Positions 18,791 through 27,409 are shown, numbered from the stretch's first letter. The stretch: DNA of 64,000 nucleotides from Variovorax beijingensis (GCF_003951285.1 NZ_RXFQ01000001.1:1-64000); one strand, 5' to 3'. Numbers and translations: made by a program. Notes: generated by a model from the letters alone, not told the origin.

Positions 18791-19885
18791 CTAGAACAGG
18801 CGGCCCTGCCCCGCTGCGCCAGGCGGCCGGAACGCGCCGAGGTCGAGCGCAATGCGCTCGCGGTTGAAGCCGATGCGGTTCGCCGCCTTCTCGAAGCGCT
18901 GGCGGATCAGGTCGGCCCACAACCCGGAGCCCTTCATGCGCGTGGCGAAGTCGGCGTCGTAGTCCTTGCCGCCGCGCATCTCGTGGATGCGCGCCATGAT
19001 GCGGTCCGCGCGCTGCGGGTAGTGCAGCTCGAGCCATTGCCTGAAGAGCGGCGCCACCTCCCAGGGCAGCCGGATCACCGTGTAGAAGGCACTGCGCGCA
19101 CCGGCGGCCCAAGCGGCTTCGAGCACCTGTTCCATGTCTTCGTTAACGAAGGGAATCTGCGGCGCCACGCTCACACCCACCGGCACGCCCGCCTCGGCCA
19201 GCGTGCGTATGGTGCGCAGCCGCCGGTGCGGCGCGGCGGCGCGCGGCTCCAGCTTGCGGGCCAGCTCGCCGTCCAGCGTGGTCACGGTGATGTACACCGC
19301 GGCCAGGTGCTCGGCGGCCATGGGCGCGATCAGGTCGAGGTCGCGCTCCACCGCGCTCGATTTCGTGACCAGCGCGAACGGATGCCGCGTTTCTTGCAGC
19401 AGTTCGATCACCGAACGGGTGAGCCGCAGCTCGCGCTCGATCGGCTGGTAGCAGTCGGTGGCGGTGCCGATGGCGATGTGGCTGGGCCGGTAGCTCCTGC
19501 GGCCGAGCTCGGCACGCAGCACCTCGACGATGTTGCGCTTGGCGATGAGCCTGGTCTCGAAGTCGAGCCCCGGCGAGAGGTTGAGGTAGCTGTGCGTAGG
19601 CCGCGCAAAGCAGTAGATGCAGCCGTGCTCGCAGCCGCGGTACGGGTTGAGTGAACGGTCGAAGGAAATATCGGGCGAGTCGTTTTCGTTGAGCACCGAC
19701 CTCACGTCCTCGAAGCGCACTTCGGTGGCGAGCGGCGGCAGTTCCTCGGCTTCGGCCGCGCCTTCTTCGAGCGTGCCCCAGCCGTCGTCGAAGGCATTGC
19801 GCTCATCGCGCGAAAAGCGGTGCGCGAGGTGCGTGGCCGCGCCACGGCCCTTGATGGCATGGATGGGGATCCGGGCGGCCGGCAT
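18791..19885 (-). CDS. PA0069-family radical SAM protein
   Basis: The protein has 364 residues. The radical SAM cluster motif is GCEHGCIYCFARPTH with cysteines 85, 89 and 92. Later conserved segments are SHIAIGTATDCYQP and TKSSAVERDLD. The family (spore photoproduct lyase-related, 'Rv2578c/PA0069') has no established reaction; a DNA- or nucleic-acid-damage role has been suspected. A strong LexA-type operator lies 20 bp upstream of its start, which supports induction by DNA damage. It is followed downstream, after 97 bp, by gntK on the same strand. Confidence 0.92.
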   Translation of the reverse strand: MPAARIPIHAIKGRGAATHLAHRFSRDERNAFDDGWGTLEEGAAEAEELPPLATEVRFEDVRSVLNENDSPDISFDRSLNPYRGCEHGCIYCFARPTHSYLNLSPGLDFETRLIAKRNIVEVLRAELGRRSYRPSHIAIGTATDCYQPIERELRLTRSVIELLQETRHPFALVTKSSAVERDLDLIAPMAAEHLAAVYITVTTLDGELARKLEPRAAAPHRRLRTIRTLAEAGVPVGVSVAPQIPFVNEDMEQVLEAAWAAGARSAFYTVIRLPWEVAPLFRQWLELHYPQRADRIMARIHEMRGGKDYDADFATRMKGSGLWADLIRQRFEKAANRIGFNRERIALDLGAFRPPGAAGQGRLF

Positions 19886-19903
19886 GGCAGGTCCTTTCTC
19901 TCG

Positions 19904-19927
19904 AATACTGTATGTTTACACAGTATT
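19904..19927. promoter_or_regulatory. LexA-type SOS box
   Basis: The arms AATACTGT (19904-19911) and ACAGTATT (19920-19927) are perfectly complementary and separated by 8 bp (ATGTTTAC). This matches the CTGT-N8-ACAG LexA consensus and the extended TACTGT/ACAGTA form. It sits 20 bp before the start of the radical SAM gene on the minus strand and about 80 bp from the GbsR-type gene on the plus strand. The radical SAM gene is the likelier target. Confidence 0.85.
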
Positions 19928-19960
19928 CCAAAGCTTTTCCGCAGGCAAGCCGATTTTTTA

Positions 19961-19978
19961 TTTCTCTCTTGACAGAAA
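19961..19978. promoter_or_regulatory. Palindrome before the GbsR-type gene, copy 1 of 2
   Basis: TTTCTCT (19961-19967), 4-bp spacer, ACAGAAA (19972-19978): one mismatch from a perfect inverted repeat. The same element, fully palindromic, recurs at 20630-20647 before the next operon. It contains a TTGACA (19969-19974) that could be a -35 hexamer, so a bound regulator would cover the promoter. Confidence 0.7.
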
Positions 19979-20003
19979 TTTCTAAAATCCTAGACTCCAA
20001 GGC

Positions 20004-20606
20004 ATGGAACTCACCGACATCCAACGCAAGTTCGTTCTCCACTGGGGAGAAATGGGCTCCATGTGGGGCGTCAACCGCACCGTCTCGCAAATCCATGCGC
20101 TGCTGTTTGCGCACGGCAAGCCCATGCATGCGGAAGAGCTCTCCGACACGCTGGGCGTGGCCCGCTCCAACGTGAGCAACAGCCTGAAGGAGCTGCAGGC
20201 TTGGAACCTCGTGCGCGTGACGCACATCCTGGGCGACCGGCGCGACTATTTCGAAACCAGCGTCGACGTCTGGGAACTGTTCCGCACCGTGGTGCGCGAG
20301 CGCAAGGAGCGCGAGTTCGACCCGACCATCCGCGTGCTGCGCGAGATCGTCTCCAGCCCCGACTTCCAGAAGGAGCCCGCCGATGCGCAGGACCGCATCC
20401 GCTCCACCATGGACCTGATGAGCAAGCTCGCCACCTGGGCCGACGAAATGCTGCGGCTCTCGCCCGGCACGCTCGACAAGGTGCTGACGCTGGGCGCCAG
20501 CGTGCAGAAGTTCGTTCGCGGCGATGCAGCGCCGGCGGCAACTCCCACGCCTCCCAGGAAGGACGACGACCCCGATGCCCACCACGCGAGCTTGCCGATG
20601 ATTTGA
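20004..20606 (+). CDS. GbsR/MarR family transcriptional regulator
   Basis: The protein has 200 residues. The winged helix-turn-helix appears near MHAEELSDTLGVARSNVSNSLKELQAWNLV, followed by the beta-wing HILGDRRDYF and a long helical C-terminal region. The last ~25 residues are Pro/Asp-rich and probably disordered. GbsR-like proteins are repressors, often of osmolyte genes. This one precedes an operon of unlinked-looking enzymes (20665-24112), and a near-identical palindrome lies in front of both units. It is therefore inferred to regulate itself and that operon. Confidence 0.88.
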   Translation: MELTDIQRKFVLHWGEMGSMWGVNRTVSQIHALLFAHGKPMHAEELSDTLGVARSNVSNSLKELQAWNLVRVTHILGDRRDYFETSVDVWELFRTVVRERKEREFDPTIRVLREIVSSPDFQKEPADAQDRIRSTMDLMSKLATWADEMLRLSPGTLDKVLTLGASVQKFVRGDAAPAATPTPPRKDDDPDAHHASLPMI

Positions 20607-20629
20607 GCTGCTCTTTTTTTGCCTCATTA

Positions 20630-20647
20630 TTTCTGTTTTGACAGAAA
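20630..20647. promoter_or_regulatory. Palindrome before the DCC-family gene, copy 2 of 2
   Basis: TTTCTGT (20630-20636), TTTG, ACAGAAA (20641-20647) is a perfect inverted repeat with a 4-bp spacer. It ends 17 bp before the start at 20665. It matches copy 1 at 19961-19978 in arm sequence, spacing and the internal TTGACA. It is the likely operator for the GbsR-type regulator. Confidence 0.7.
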
Positions 20648-20664
20648 CAACGAAAACAAACCCC

Positions 20665-21090
20665 ATGCCCGCCATCGCCGCCTACCCGCTGACCGTCTAC
20701 TTCGATGCCACCTGCGCCTTGTGCACGGCAGAAATGAACGCAATGAAGGCGCGCGATGCCGCAGCCCGCCTGGACCTCGTCGACTGCTCGCCTGCCGGCT
20801 TCGACGCCGGCCCGGCCCCGCGCGAGGCGCTGATGACCGCAATCCACGCCGTCGACGCCGCGGGGCAGCTGTTCGTGGGCGTTCCCGCCATCCGCGCCTG
20901 CCGCGATGCCGTCGGACTGCCGAGCGGCAGCTTGCTGCTCGACCTGGCGCTGGTCGCGCCGCTGGCCGACCGCGCCTATGCGGTGCTCGCGCGCAACCGC
21001 TACCGGCTGCCGCGCTGGCTGGTGGCCCTGCTCGCGGGCAAGGCCGCGCGCTCATCCCGCACCTGCGCCGGCGGCAATTGCCGGATCTGA
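20665..21090 (+). CDS. DCC family (DUF393) thiol-disulfide oxidoreductase-like protein
   Basis: The protein has 141 residues from ATG 20665. The family's DxxCxxC motif is present as FDATCALCTAEM near residues 13-20, followed by the usual VDCSPAGFD region and a C-terminal RLPRWLVALL helix. The ending CAGGNCRI adds another cysteine pair. DCC proteins look like truncated thioredoxins, but their partners are unknown. It is the first gene of the unit behind the second operator and lies 15 bp before the methyltransferase. Confidence 0.88.
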   Translation: MPAIAAYPLTVYFDATCALCTAEMNAMKARDAAARLDLVDCSPAGFDAGPAPREALMTAIHAVDAAGQLFVGVPAIRACRDAVGLPSGSLLLDLALVAPLADRAYAVLARNRYRLPRWLVALLAGKAARSSRTCAGGNCRI

Positions 21091-21105
21091 AAAAAAGGAG
21101 CTCTC

Positions 21106-22065
21106 GTGACCAACGTCTTCCAGCCCGATTTCCGTCCCTCCGGCGCCCGCACTGCGCCTCCAGCATCCACGGCGCCCGAAGCCTCCGTCACCAAGGCCGA
21201 CACCCAAGACTATTTCACCGAGGTGGCCGACGACTACCGCGCATGGAGCCCCAGCTACAACATGCACTTCGGCTTCTGGCGGCTCGGGCTGAACCCGCTG
21301 CGGCGCGAAGGCATGCTGGTGGAAATGAACCGCGCCGTCGGCCGCGCGCTGAGGCTCGACCAGCCCCGGCCGGCACACGAAAGCACGCAGCGCCGCTGCG
21401 TCGTCGACCTTGGCTGCGGCGCCGGCGCCACCGCGCGCACGCTGGTGGGCGACCACCCGTCGCTGTTTGCCGTCACGGTCACCAACGTGGCGGTGCAGAA
21501 CCGCATCGCCGTGCGGCTCGATGCCGGCGCCGGCGTGGCCGACCGCGTGGCGCACATCGAAGCCGACTACACGCGCACCGGCCTGCCCACCGCACAGGCC
21601 GACGGTGCCTGGGCCGTGGAAAGCGCCTGCTACGCGAGCGGCACGGCCAAGGCCGATTTCGTGCGCGAGGCGGCCCGCCTGCTGAAGCCGGGCGCGCGGC
21701 TCGCGGTGATCGACGGCTTCCTGCTGCGCGAGAAGCCCGGCCGCAGCGCCGGCTGGCTGCACCGCCTGTGGGCCGACAGCTGGGCCGTGCCCACGCTGGC
21801 CGTGCGGGACGATTTCGTCGCTGCGCTGCGCGACAACGGCTTCGAAGACATCGAGGTGCGGTCGCTGCGCTGGCGCGTGGCGCCCAGCGCGCTGCACATC
21901 CCGGTGCTTGCCACGCGCTTCGCGCTGGCCGAACTCTGGAAGGCACGCGGGCGGCTCAGCCCCTGGCGCCGCAAGCACATCGTGGCCAGCTACTGCGCGC
22001 TGGTGCTGGGCCTTTTCTGGCGCGATTTCGACTACTGCATGGTGACCGCCAGGCGCAGCGACTGA
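21106..22065 (+). CDS. SAM-dependent methyltransferase
   Basis: The protein has 319 residues starting with GTG, preceded by AAGGAG. The SAM-binding motif I is VVDLGCGAGATART at about residues 99-112; a region rich in WAVESACYASG follows, then LKPGARLAVIDGF. This arrangement resembles small-molecule C- or O-methyltransferases of the sterol/tocopherol or cyclopropane-synthase kind. The substrate is unknown. The N-terminal ~28 residues are Pro/Ala-rich and may be a flexible extension. Confidence 0.85.
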   Translation: MTNVFQPDFRPSGARTAPPASTAPEASVTKADTQDYFTEVADDYRAWSPSYNMHFGFWRLGLNPLRREGMLVEMNRAVGRALRLDQPRPAHESTQRRCVVDLGCGAGATARTLVGDHPSLFAVTVTNVAVQNRIAVRLDAGAGVADRVAHIEADYTRTGLPTAQADGAWAVESACYASGTAKADFVREAARLLKPGARLAVIDGFLLREKPGRSAGWLHRLWADSWAVPTLAVRDDFVAALRDNGFEDIEVRSLRWRVAPSALHIPVLATRFALAELWKARGRLSPWRRKHIVASYCALVLGLFWRDFDYCMVTARRSD

Positions 22066-22099
22066 AAAACCAAAGACATGACGAGGAGAAGAGGTTGAG

Positions 22100-23140
22100 A
22101 TGAGCACCGAACCCGATGACACCCGGCGGCCTGACCCGACCGCGCCGGCCCCCGCCACCGCGACCGACGTCTCCATTCGCGGCATGCCCTTCGCATGGTT
22201 CTGGCCAACGCTGGCTGGCGCCCTGGCGGCATTGCTGCTGCGCATCGCATTCAGCGGCGGACCGGGCCATCGCTTCTCGGCGATGCTCGGCTCGTTCATC
22301 TACCTCGCGCCTGCCGTGTGCGGCGCGGTCACGGTCTACATGGCCGAGCGCATCGAACGGCGCAGCTGGGTCTACTACCTCTGGATGCCCTGGATCTCCA
22401 CCGCCCTGTTCGTGGCCGGCACATTGGCCATCTTCATCGAAGGCATCATCTGCGCGGTCGTGATCATTCCGCTGTTCGCGTTGATGGGCAGCCTCGGCGG
22501 CCTCGCGATGGGCATCGTCTGCCGCATCACGAACTGGCCCAGGCCGGCGCTCTACAGCTTCGCCTTTTTGCCGCTGGTCTTCGGCGCCATCGAACCACAG
22601 TGGTCCAACCCCGAGCAGATCTCGAGCACCTCGCGCACGCTCTTCATTGCCGCGCCCGCCGAACGCGTGTGGCATGAACTCAACAATGCGCAGGGCATTC
22701 GCCCGAGCGAAGTCGGCGATGCCTGGGCCTACCGCATCGGCGTGCCGATGCCGGTGGCGGGCGTGACCGAAGACACCCCCGAGGGCCGCGTGCGCAAGGT
22801 GCAATGGCAAAAGGACGTGCACTTCGACGAAATCATCACCGAGTGGCAGCCGCTGCAGCACGTGAAGTGGCGCTACCGCTTCTCGCCCGACTCCTTTCCC
22901 GCCGGCGCCCTGGACGACCACGTGGTGATCGGCGGCCACTATTTCGACCTGCGCGACTCGGGCTACACGCTCACGCCGCGCGAGGGTGGCACGGAGCTTC
23001 GCATCGATGTTTCCTGGCGCGTGAGCACGCGCTTCAACTGGTATGCCGACCGCGTGGCGCAGTTCCTCCTGGGCGACTTCTCCGAGCACATCCTGCGCTT
23101 CTACAAGGTGCGCAGCGAAACCGCCGCGCCGGCCGCATGA
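22100..23140 (+). CDS. Membrane-anchored SRPBCC (START-like) domain protein
   Basis: The protein has 346 residues. After a disordered Pro/Thr-rich N-terminus come about four hydrophobic segments between residues 30 and 160. A soluble SRPBCC-type domain follows from about 175: SSTSRTLFIAAPAERVWHEL, then ITEWQPLQHVKWRYRF, ending with a long helix. SRPBCC domains bind hydrophobic ligands such as lipids, polyketides or sterols. The linked methyltransferase and DUF4166 proteins suggest a lipid-like or aromatic metabolite. Function unknown. Confidence 0.8.
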   Translation: MSTEPDDTRRPDPTAPAPATATDVSIRGMPFAWFWPTLAGALAALLLRIAFSGGPGHRFSAMLGSFIYLAPAVCGAVTVYMAERIERRSWVYYLWMPWISTALFVAGTLAIFIEGIICAVVIIPLFALMGSLGGLAMGIVCRITNWPRPALYSFAFLPLVFGAIEPQWSNPEQISSTSRTLFIAAPAERVWHELNNAQGIRPSEVGDAWAYRIGVPMPVAGVTEDTPEGRVRKVQWQKDVHFDEIITEWQPLQHVKWRYRFSPDSFPAGALDDHVVIGGHYFDLRDSGYTLTPREGGTELRIDVSWRVSTRFNWYADRVAQFLLGDFSEHILRFYKVRSETAAPAA

Positions 23141-23757
23141 AGGACACACGCCCCGTCTTCCAGCAGGTGCTCGGCCCTGGCTGGGACCAGCTCGGCGACG
23201 TGATCCGCCGGCACTACGCCATGGCGCCGTTCTCGACCGCCCACGTGTGCGTGCGCGGCGCGATGGACGAAGTGCATCACGCCCCCTGGGCGCGCCTGCT
23301 GATGCCCTTCGGCCGCCTGTTCGGCGCACTCGTTCCCTATACCGGCACCGGCGTGCCGATCGAAGTGCACTACCGCTGCCGGCCCGGCAACGCGCTCCTG
23401 TACTGGGACCGCATCTTCAGCTTCGAGGGCCGCGCGCCGTTTCACTTCCGCTCGCACATGGCGCATTCGGCCGCCGGCGGCGGCGAGGTGATCGAGTACG
23501 TGCGCTTCGGCATCGGCATGCGCCTGGCCGTGAGCGCGGAAGAAGGCGCGCTGGTGTTCCGCGACCTGGGCTACATCTGGCGCCTTGGCAGGCTGCGCGT
23601 GCCGCTGCCGCTCGGCCTGCTGCTGGGCACCGCCTATGTCGAGGAGCGGCCCGATCCGCATGACGCCGACCGCTTCACCATGAAGATGGTGCTGCGCCAC
23701 CGCTGGTTCGGCGACGTGTTCCGCTACAGCGGGCGCTTCCGGTTGGGTCCACAATGA
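23137..23757 (+). CDS. DUF4166 domain protein
   Basis: The protein has 206 residues and its start overlaps the previous stop (ATGA). It begins FQQVLGPGWDQLGDVIRRHY and has VPIEVHYRCRPGNALLYWDR and the end MVLRHRWFGDVFRYSGRF, typical of DUF4166. That domain is often found fused to or beside saccharopine-dehydrogenase-like or steroid-type enzymes. No biochemical function is established. It is translationally coupled to the SRPBCC membrane protein. Confidence 0.8.
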   Translation: MKDTRPVFQQVLGPGWDQLGDVIRRHYAMAPFSTAHVCVRGAMDEVHHAPWARLLMPFGRLFGALVPYTGTGVPIEVHYRCRPGNALLYWDRIFSFEGRAPFHFRSHMAHSAAGGGEVIEYVRFGIGMRLAVSAEEGALVFRDLGYIWRLGRLRVPLPLGLLLGTAYVEERPDPHDADRFTMKMVLRHRWFGDVFRYSGRFRLGPQ

Positions 23758-23764
23758 CCGGATC

Positions 23765-24112
23765 ATGCCGCGCCGCCCCGAAAACCTCTATCCGCAATAC
23801 CACGCCCATGTCTACTTCGGCCCCGCCACCGTGGCGCAGGCCAGGCAGCTGTGCGAAGAGGCCGGCCGCGAACTGATGGTGGTGGTCGGCCGGGTGCACG
23901 AACGTCTCGTGGGCCCCCACACGCGCTGGAGCTGCCAGCTTGCGTTCGATGCGGCCGAGTTCGACCAGGTGATCGAATGGCTCGACGCCCACCGCAACGG
24001 CCTCGACATCTTTGTGCACGGCGTCACGGGCGACGACTTCGCCGACCACACGGCGCACGCCATGTGGCTCGGCGAGGAGAACCCGCTCGACCTGCGGATG
24101 TTCCGGCGCTAG
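23765..24112 (+). CDS. DOPA 4,5-dioxygenase family protein
   Basis: The protein has 115 residues. It shows the family's YHAHVYFGP opening with two histidines, and VHGVTGDDFADHTAHAMWLGE near the end. Fungal and plant relatives open the ring of DOPA extradiolically; bacterial members are small and mostly untested. It is 7 bp after the DUF4166 gene, so likely the last gene of the GbsR-linked operon. It overlaps the convergent Rieske gene by 4 bp. Confidence 0.88.
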   Translation: MPRRPENLYPQYHAHVYFGPATVAQARQLCEEAGRELMVVVGRVHERLVGPHTRWSCQLAFDAAEFDQVIEWLDAHRNGLDIFVHGVTGDDFADHTAHAMWLGEENPLDLRMFRR

Positions 24113-25458
24113 CCCGCCTGTTCTTCTTCGCTCGTGGGTTGCGGTGCGTGGTGCTCCGCCGCGCTGCCGTGCACCTTGAAGAATTTCGCGCCCTCCACCT
24201 TCTGGCCGATCGCGCGTTCGTAGGCCACGCGCACATGCTCGGGCTGCCCGGCCTGCCCGAAGAAGTCCCTCAGGTAGGGCCCCAGCAGCGGATGGGCGGC
24301 AAGCGCCGCGCGCGGCAAGCCATGGAGCATCTCGTCGCGGCAGGCCGAAGGCAGCGGCACGTTGCAGTTCGTCGCGGCGTCGCGGATCAGGCCCTTGGGC
24401 TCGTGCGCCGGATCGGCCTGCATCGCTTCCATTTCCTCGAAGAAGCGGCGGCGCATCATCACGATGCCCTTGTCGCTCTGGCCGAGCTTTTCGCGGGTGC
24501 GGTCGGTGACCGTGCCCTGCCCCACCCAGACCACGAAGTCCTGGTTGGCCACGTGGCTCGTGATCCAGCGGCCGGTGGCCGGGTCCTTGATCGGGCCGTA
24601 CCAGGACGGGATGCGCTCCTGCACGTAGGGCTCCTGCTCGGTCGGCACGCGGCTCAGCACCCACAGCACGCTCAGGGTGTTGTGGTCGTCGATGGGCACG
24701 CGCCACTCGAAGTGGTGGCCGAGGAAGAAGCCGTTGGGCCACAGCGTGACGCGGCCCGTGGTCCACATCACGTTGTCCTCGCTCTCGCCGCCGCGCAACC
24801 GCCTGTAGACGAAGCCGTGCTCGAACTCCTCGAACGCGAGCTTCAGGTGGGTTGGCACATAGGGGCCCTCGCCGCCCTGCAGGCGCGTGGTCCAGTTGTT
24901 GTGCGTCCATTCGAAATGCACCGGGTCGATGGAGTTTTCCTGGCACTGGAACCAGTTGCACGGTATCTCCGCGAACACGGCCTGCGCGAAACCGTTCTTG
25001 AAGTTGAACAGCTCCCAATCGGGCAGCAGCGGTGCGGGCTGCGGCCCCATGTAGGCCCAGAGCAGTCCGGCCTTTTCCTGAACGGGGTAGGCCTTGATCT
25101 TCGTGTTCCTGCGCATGCGCGCACCTGGGTCCAGCGTCTCCTCGAAGGGCTGGTGCACGCATTGGCCGCTCTGGTCGTACTGCCAGCCGTGATAGCTGCA
25201 GCGCAACCCGCATTGCTCGACAAAGCCGTAGGACATGTCGGCATTGCGATGCGGGCAGCGGCGGTCCACGAGCCCGTAGTTGCCGCCCAGGTCCTTGTAG
25301 AGCACCAGGTCCTCGCCCAGGATGCGCAGCGGCTTGACGGCCTCCTCGTCGAACTCGCTGGCTCCGGCAATCGGATGCCAGTAGCGGCGCAGGTAGTCGC
25401 CCATCGGCTTGCCCGGCCCGACCTCGGTCAGCAGGCGGTTTTTCTCTTCGCTCAGCAT
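24109..25458 (-). CDS. Aromatic ring-hydroxylating / demethylating Rieske oxygenase, alpha subunit
   Basis: The protein has 449 residues with both active-site parts on one chain. The Rieske ligands are CPH (68, 70) and CSYHGW (87, 90). The mononuclear iron motif is ENSIDPVHFEWTH with N175, D178, H181 and H186. It resembles phthalate 4,5-dioxygenase or vanillate-demethylase-like oxygenases. No reductase gene is next to it. The upstream gene, 22 bp away, is a Bug receptor, and a divergent IclR regulator follows, so the three probably form a substrate-induced catabolic unit for an aromatic acid. Substrate unknown. Confidence 0.9.
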   Translation of the reverse strand: MLSEEKNRLLTEVGPGKPMGDYLRRYWHPIAGASEFDEEAVKPLRILGEDLVLYKDLGGNYGLVDRRCPHRNADMSYGFVEQCGLRCSYHGWQYDQSGQCVHQPFEETLDPGARMRRNTKIKAYPVQEKAGLLWAYMGPQPAPLLPDWELFNFKNGFAQAVFAEIPCNWFQCQENSIDPVHFEWTHNNWTTRLQGGEGPYVPTHLKLAFEEFEHGFVYRRLRGGESEDNVMWTTGRVTLWPNGFFLGHHFEWRVPIDDHNTLSVLWVLSRVPTEQEPYVQERIPSWYGPIKDPATGRWITSHVANQDFVVWVGQGTVTDRTREKLGQSDKGIVMMRRRFFEEMEAMQADPAHEPKGLIRDAATNCNVPLPSACRDEMLHGLPRAALAAHPLLGPYLRDFFGQAGQPEHVRVAYERAIGQKVEGAKFFKVHGSAAEHHAPQPTSEEEQAG

Positions 25459-25480
25459 GTGCTTGTCTCCTTGTTCCAGC

Positions 25481-26476
25481 TCATTCGGCGCGAATGCCGA
25501 ATTCCTTCACCAGCTTGCCGAAGCGCTGGTCGTCGTCCGCGATCTGCTGCGCCAGCACCGAGGGCGCGCCGCCGATCAGCTCGATGCCGAGCGCAGCCAT
25601 GCGGGCCTGCACGTCGGGCATCTTCAGCACTTCGTTGAAGTGGCGGTTCAGGGCCTGCACCAGTTCCGCCGGCATGCCCTTGGGGCCCAGCAGGCCCATC
25701 CAGGCGCTGACATCCACGTCCTTGTAGCCAAGCTCGATCAGCGTGGGCACGCCGGGCATCAGCTTCGTGCGCTGGCGCTCTGCCACCGCCAGCGCAACGA
25801 GCTTGCCGCTGGCAATGTGGCCCGCCACTGCGCCGGGCGTGATCCAGCCGACGCCGACGTGTCCGCCGAGCGCATCGTTCACCACCGGCGCCACGCCGCG
25901 ATAGGGCGCGTGGGCAATCTGCGTCCCGGCGTCCTTGTTGAAGAGCTCGCCCGCGATGTGCATCGGCGAGCCCGCACCCGGCGTGCCGTAGCTCAGCGCC
26001 TTGCCGGCCCTGGCGTCGGCCACCAGCTGTGCCACGTTCTTGATGCCGGTGGACGGCGCGGTCACCAGCAGCAGCGGGATGTTCCCGGTCTTCACGATCG
26101 GCGTGAAGTCCTTGACCACGTCGTGCGCCACGCCGGGCCCGGCCTTCAGCACATGCTGCGCGATCGGAAAGGTGCTGGGGGTGAACAGCAATGTGTAGCC
26201 GTCCGGCGCGGCCTTGGCGACCCAGGCGTTGCCGATCATGCCGCTGGCACCGGGCCGGTTGTCGACGAGCACCGGCTGCCCCACGCGCAGCGAGAGTTTC
26301 TCGGCATAGATGCGCGCGACCGCATCGGTGTCGCCGCCCGCGGGATAGGAAACGACGATGGTGATCGGCCTGGCCGGCCAGACCTGCGCCATGGCGCCGC
26401 CGGCGGCCAGCAGGGCGAGGCTCGATGCGGCGATGGCGGCGGCGGCATGGGCCGCTTCGCGACGGGTGAACTTCAT
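25481..26476 (-). CDS. Tripartite tricarboxylate transporter receptor ('Bug') protein
   Basis: The protein has 331 residues from the start at MKFTRREAAHAA. The N-terminal signal peptide ends near GGAMA. The Bug signature WPARPITIVVSYPAGGDTD follows, with a ligand loop [22 protein letters not shown]. It binds a carboxylic acid in the periplasm. No TctA/TctB membrane genes are in the window, so it is an orphan receptor. It is co-directional with the Rieske oxygenase and is inferred to bind that enzyme's substrate or an inducer. Confidence 0.92.
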   Translation of the reverse strand: MKFTRREAAHAAAAIAASSLALLAAGGAMAQVWPARPITIVVSYPAGGDTDAVARIYAEKLSLRVGQPVLVDNRPGASGMIGNAWVAKAAPDGYTLLFTPSTFPIAQHVLKAGPGVAHDVVKDFTPIVKTGNIPLLLVTAPSTGIKNVAQLVADARAGKALSYGTPGAGSPMHIAGELFNKDAGTQIAHAPYRGVAPVVNDALGGHVGVGWITPGAVAGHIASGKLVALAVAERQRTKLMPGVPTLIELGYKDVDVSAWMGLLGPKGMPAELVQALNRHFNEVLKMPDVQARMAALGIELIGGAPSVLAQQIADDDQRFGKLVKEFGIRAE

Positions 26477-26555
26477 GCTCTGTTTCCTTTTCAGTGGAAC
26501 GACGGGTGGGGTCGATGCACTGTAGGAACACGCTGCCGAAGCCAGAAGATATAGT

Positions 26556-26568
26556 TTCACCAGGTGAA
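26556..26568. promoter_or_regulatory. IclR-type operator candidate
   Basis: TTCACC-A-GGTGAA is a perfect 6+1+6 palindrome, in the 111-bp gap between the Bug gene and the IclR gene. It ends 19 bp before the IclR start. The position suits control of both divergent units. That the IclR protein binds it is inferred. Confidence 0.55.
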
Positions 26569-26587
26569 CCTTTTTATGGAGTTCCGC

Positions 26588-27409
26588 ATGTCAGACACCA
26601 CCGGCGCCCGGAGCGTGAAATCGATCGATGCGTTGCGCCGCGGACTCGATGTGATGCTGGCCATCCAGCGCTCGTCGGCCGCCACGCTGTCGGAGCTGCA
26701 TCGCCAGACCGGCTTCTCGAAGGCCACGCTGCTGCGCATCCTGAAGACACTGCAGCAGGCCGGATGGGCCGAGCGCAGCGAACTCGACAAGCGCTACGTG
26801 CCGGCCTCGGCCGCCGGTGAATCGGGCCCCGTGGTGCAATGGCGCGCAAGCCTGTCGGCGCTGGCGGCGCAGTCCCGCGCCACGCTGCAGCGCCTGGTGC
26901 CGTGGCCCATCGACCTGGGCGTGCGCGACGGCACGGCCATGCTGATCCTGGACACGGACCGGCCACGCAACGGCCTGGCGGTGAACTACCGGGCCCTGGG
27001 TTTCAGGCCGCCCATGCTGCTGTCGTCACTCGGGCGCTGCTACCTGTCGTTCTGCCCCGAAAACGAGCGGCGCGAGATTCTCGCGGCGCTGGCCCGCTCG
27101 CCGAGCGACACCGACCGCAGCGCGCGCCGCCCCGAGAATATCCGGCGCATGGTGACCCATGCCCGCGACCAGGGCTACGTGGTGCGCGACCCCACGTCCA
27201 CGAGCATGGACTCACCCGACCGCTTCGGTGCGCTCTCGGTGCCGGTGCGCCTGGACACGCTCGTGGTGGGCTGCCTGAGTTGCGCCTGGCTGCCGGCCGT
27301 GAAAACCGAGCGCGAGATCGTCTCGGCGCACCTCGCCGATCTGCAGCAGGCGGCGCAGAACATCGAGCGCAAGCTGCGGCAGGTGGGCTTCGGGCCGGCG
27401 CCGGCTTGA
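26588..27409 (+). CDS. IclR family transcriptional regulator
   Basis: The protein has 273 residues from ATG 26588. GGAG at 26578-26581 is well placed for this start; ATG 26576 is an in-frame alternative. The N-terminal winged helix is seen at SVKSIDALRRGLDVMLAIQ...TLSELHRQTGFSKATLLRIL, followed by the IclR effector domain with NYRALGFRPPML and LGRCYLSF. The gene is divergent from the Bug and Rieske genes. Control of that catabolic unit is a position-based inference. Confidence 0.9.
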   Translation: MSDTTGARSVKSIDALRRGLDVMLAIQRSSAATLSELHRQTGFSKATLLRILKTLQQAGWAERSELDKRYVPASAAGESGPVVQWRASLSALAAQSRATLQRLVPWPIDLGVRDGTAMLILDTDRPRNGLAVNYRALGFRPPMLLSSLGRCYLSFCPENERREILAALARSPSDTDRSARRPENIRRMVTHARDQGYVVRDPTSTSMDSPDRFGALSVPVRLDTLVVGCLSCAWLPAVKTEREIVSAHLADLQQAAQNIERKLRQVGFGPAPA

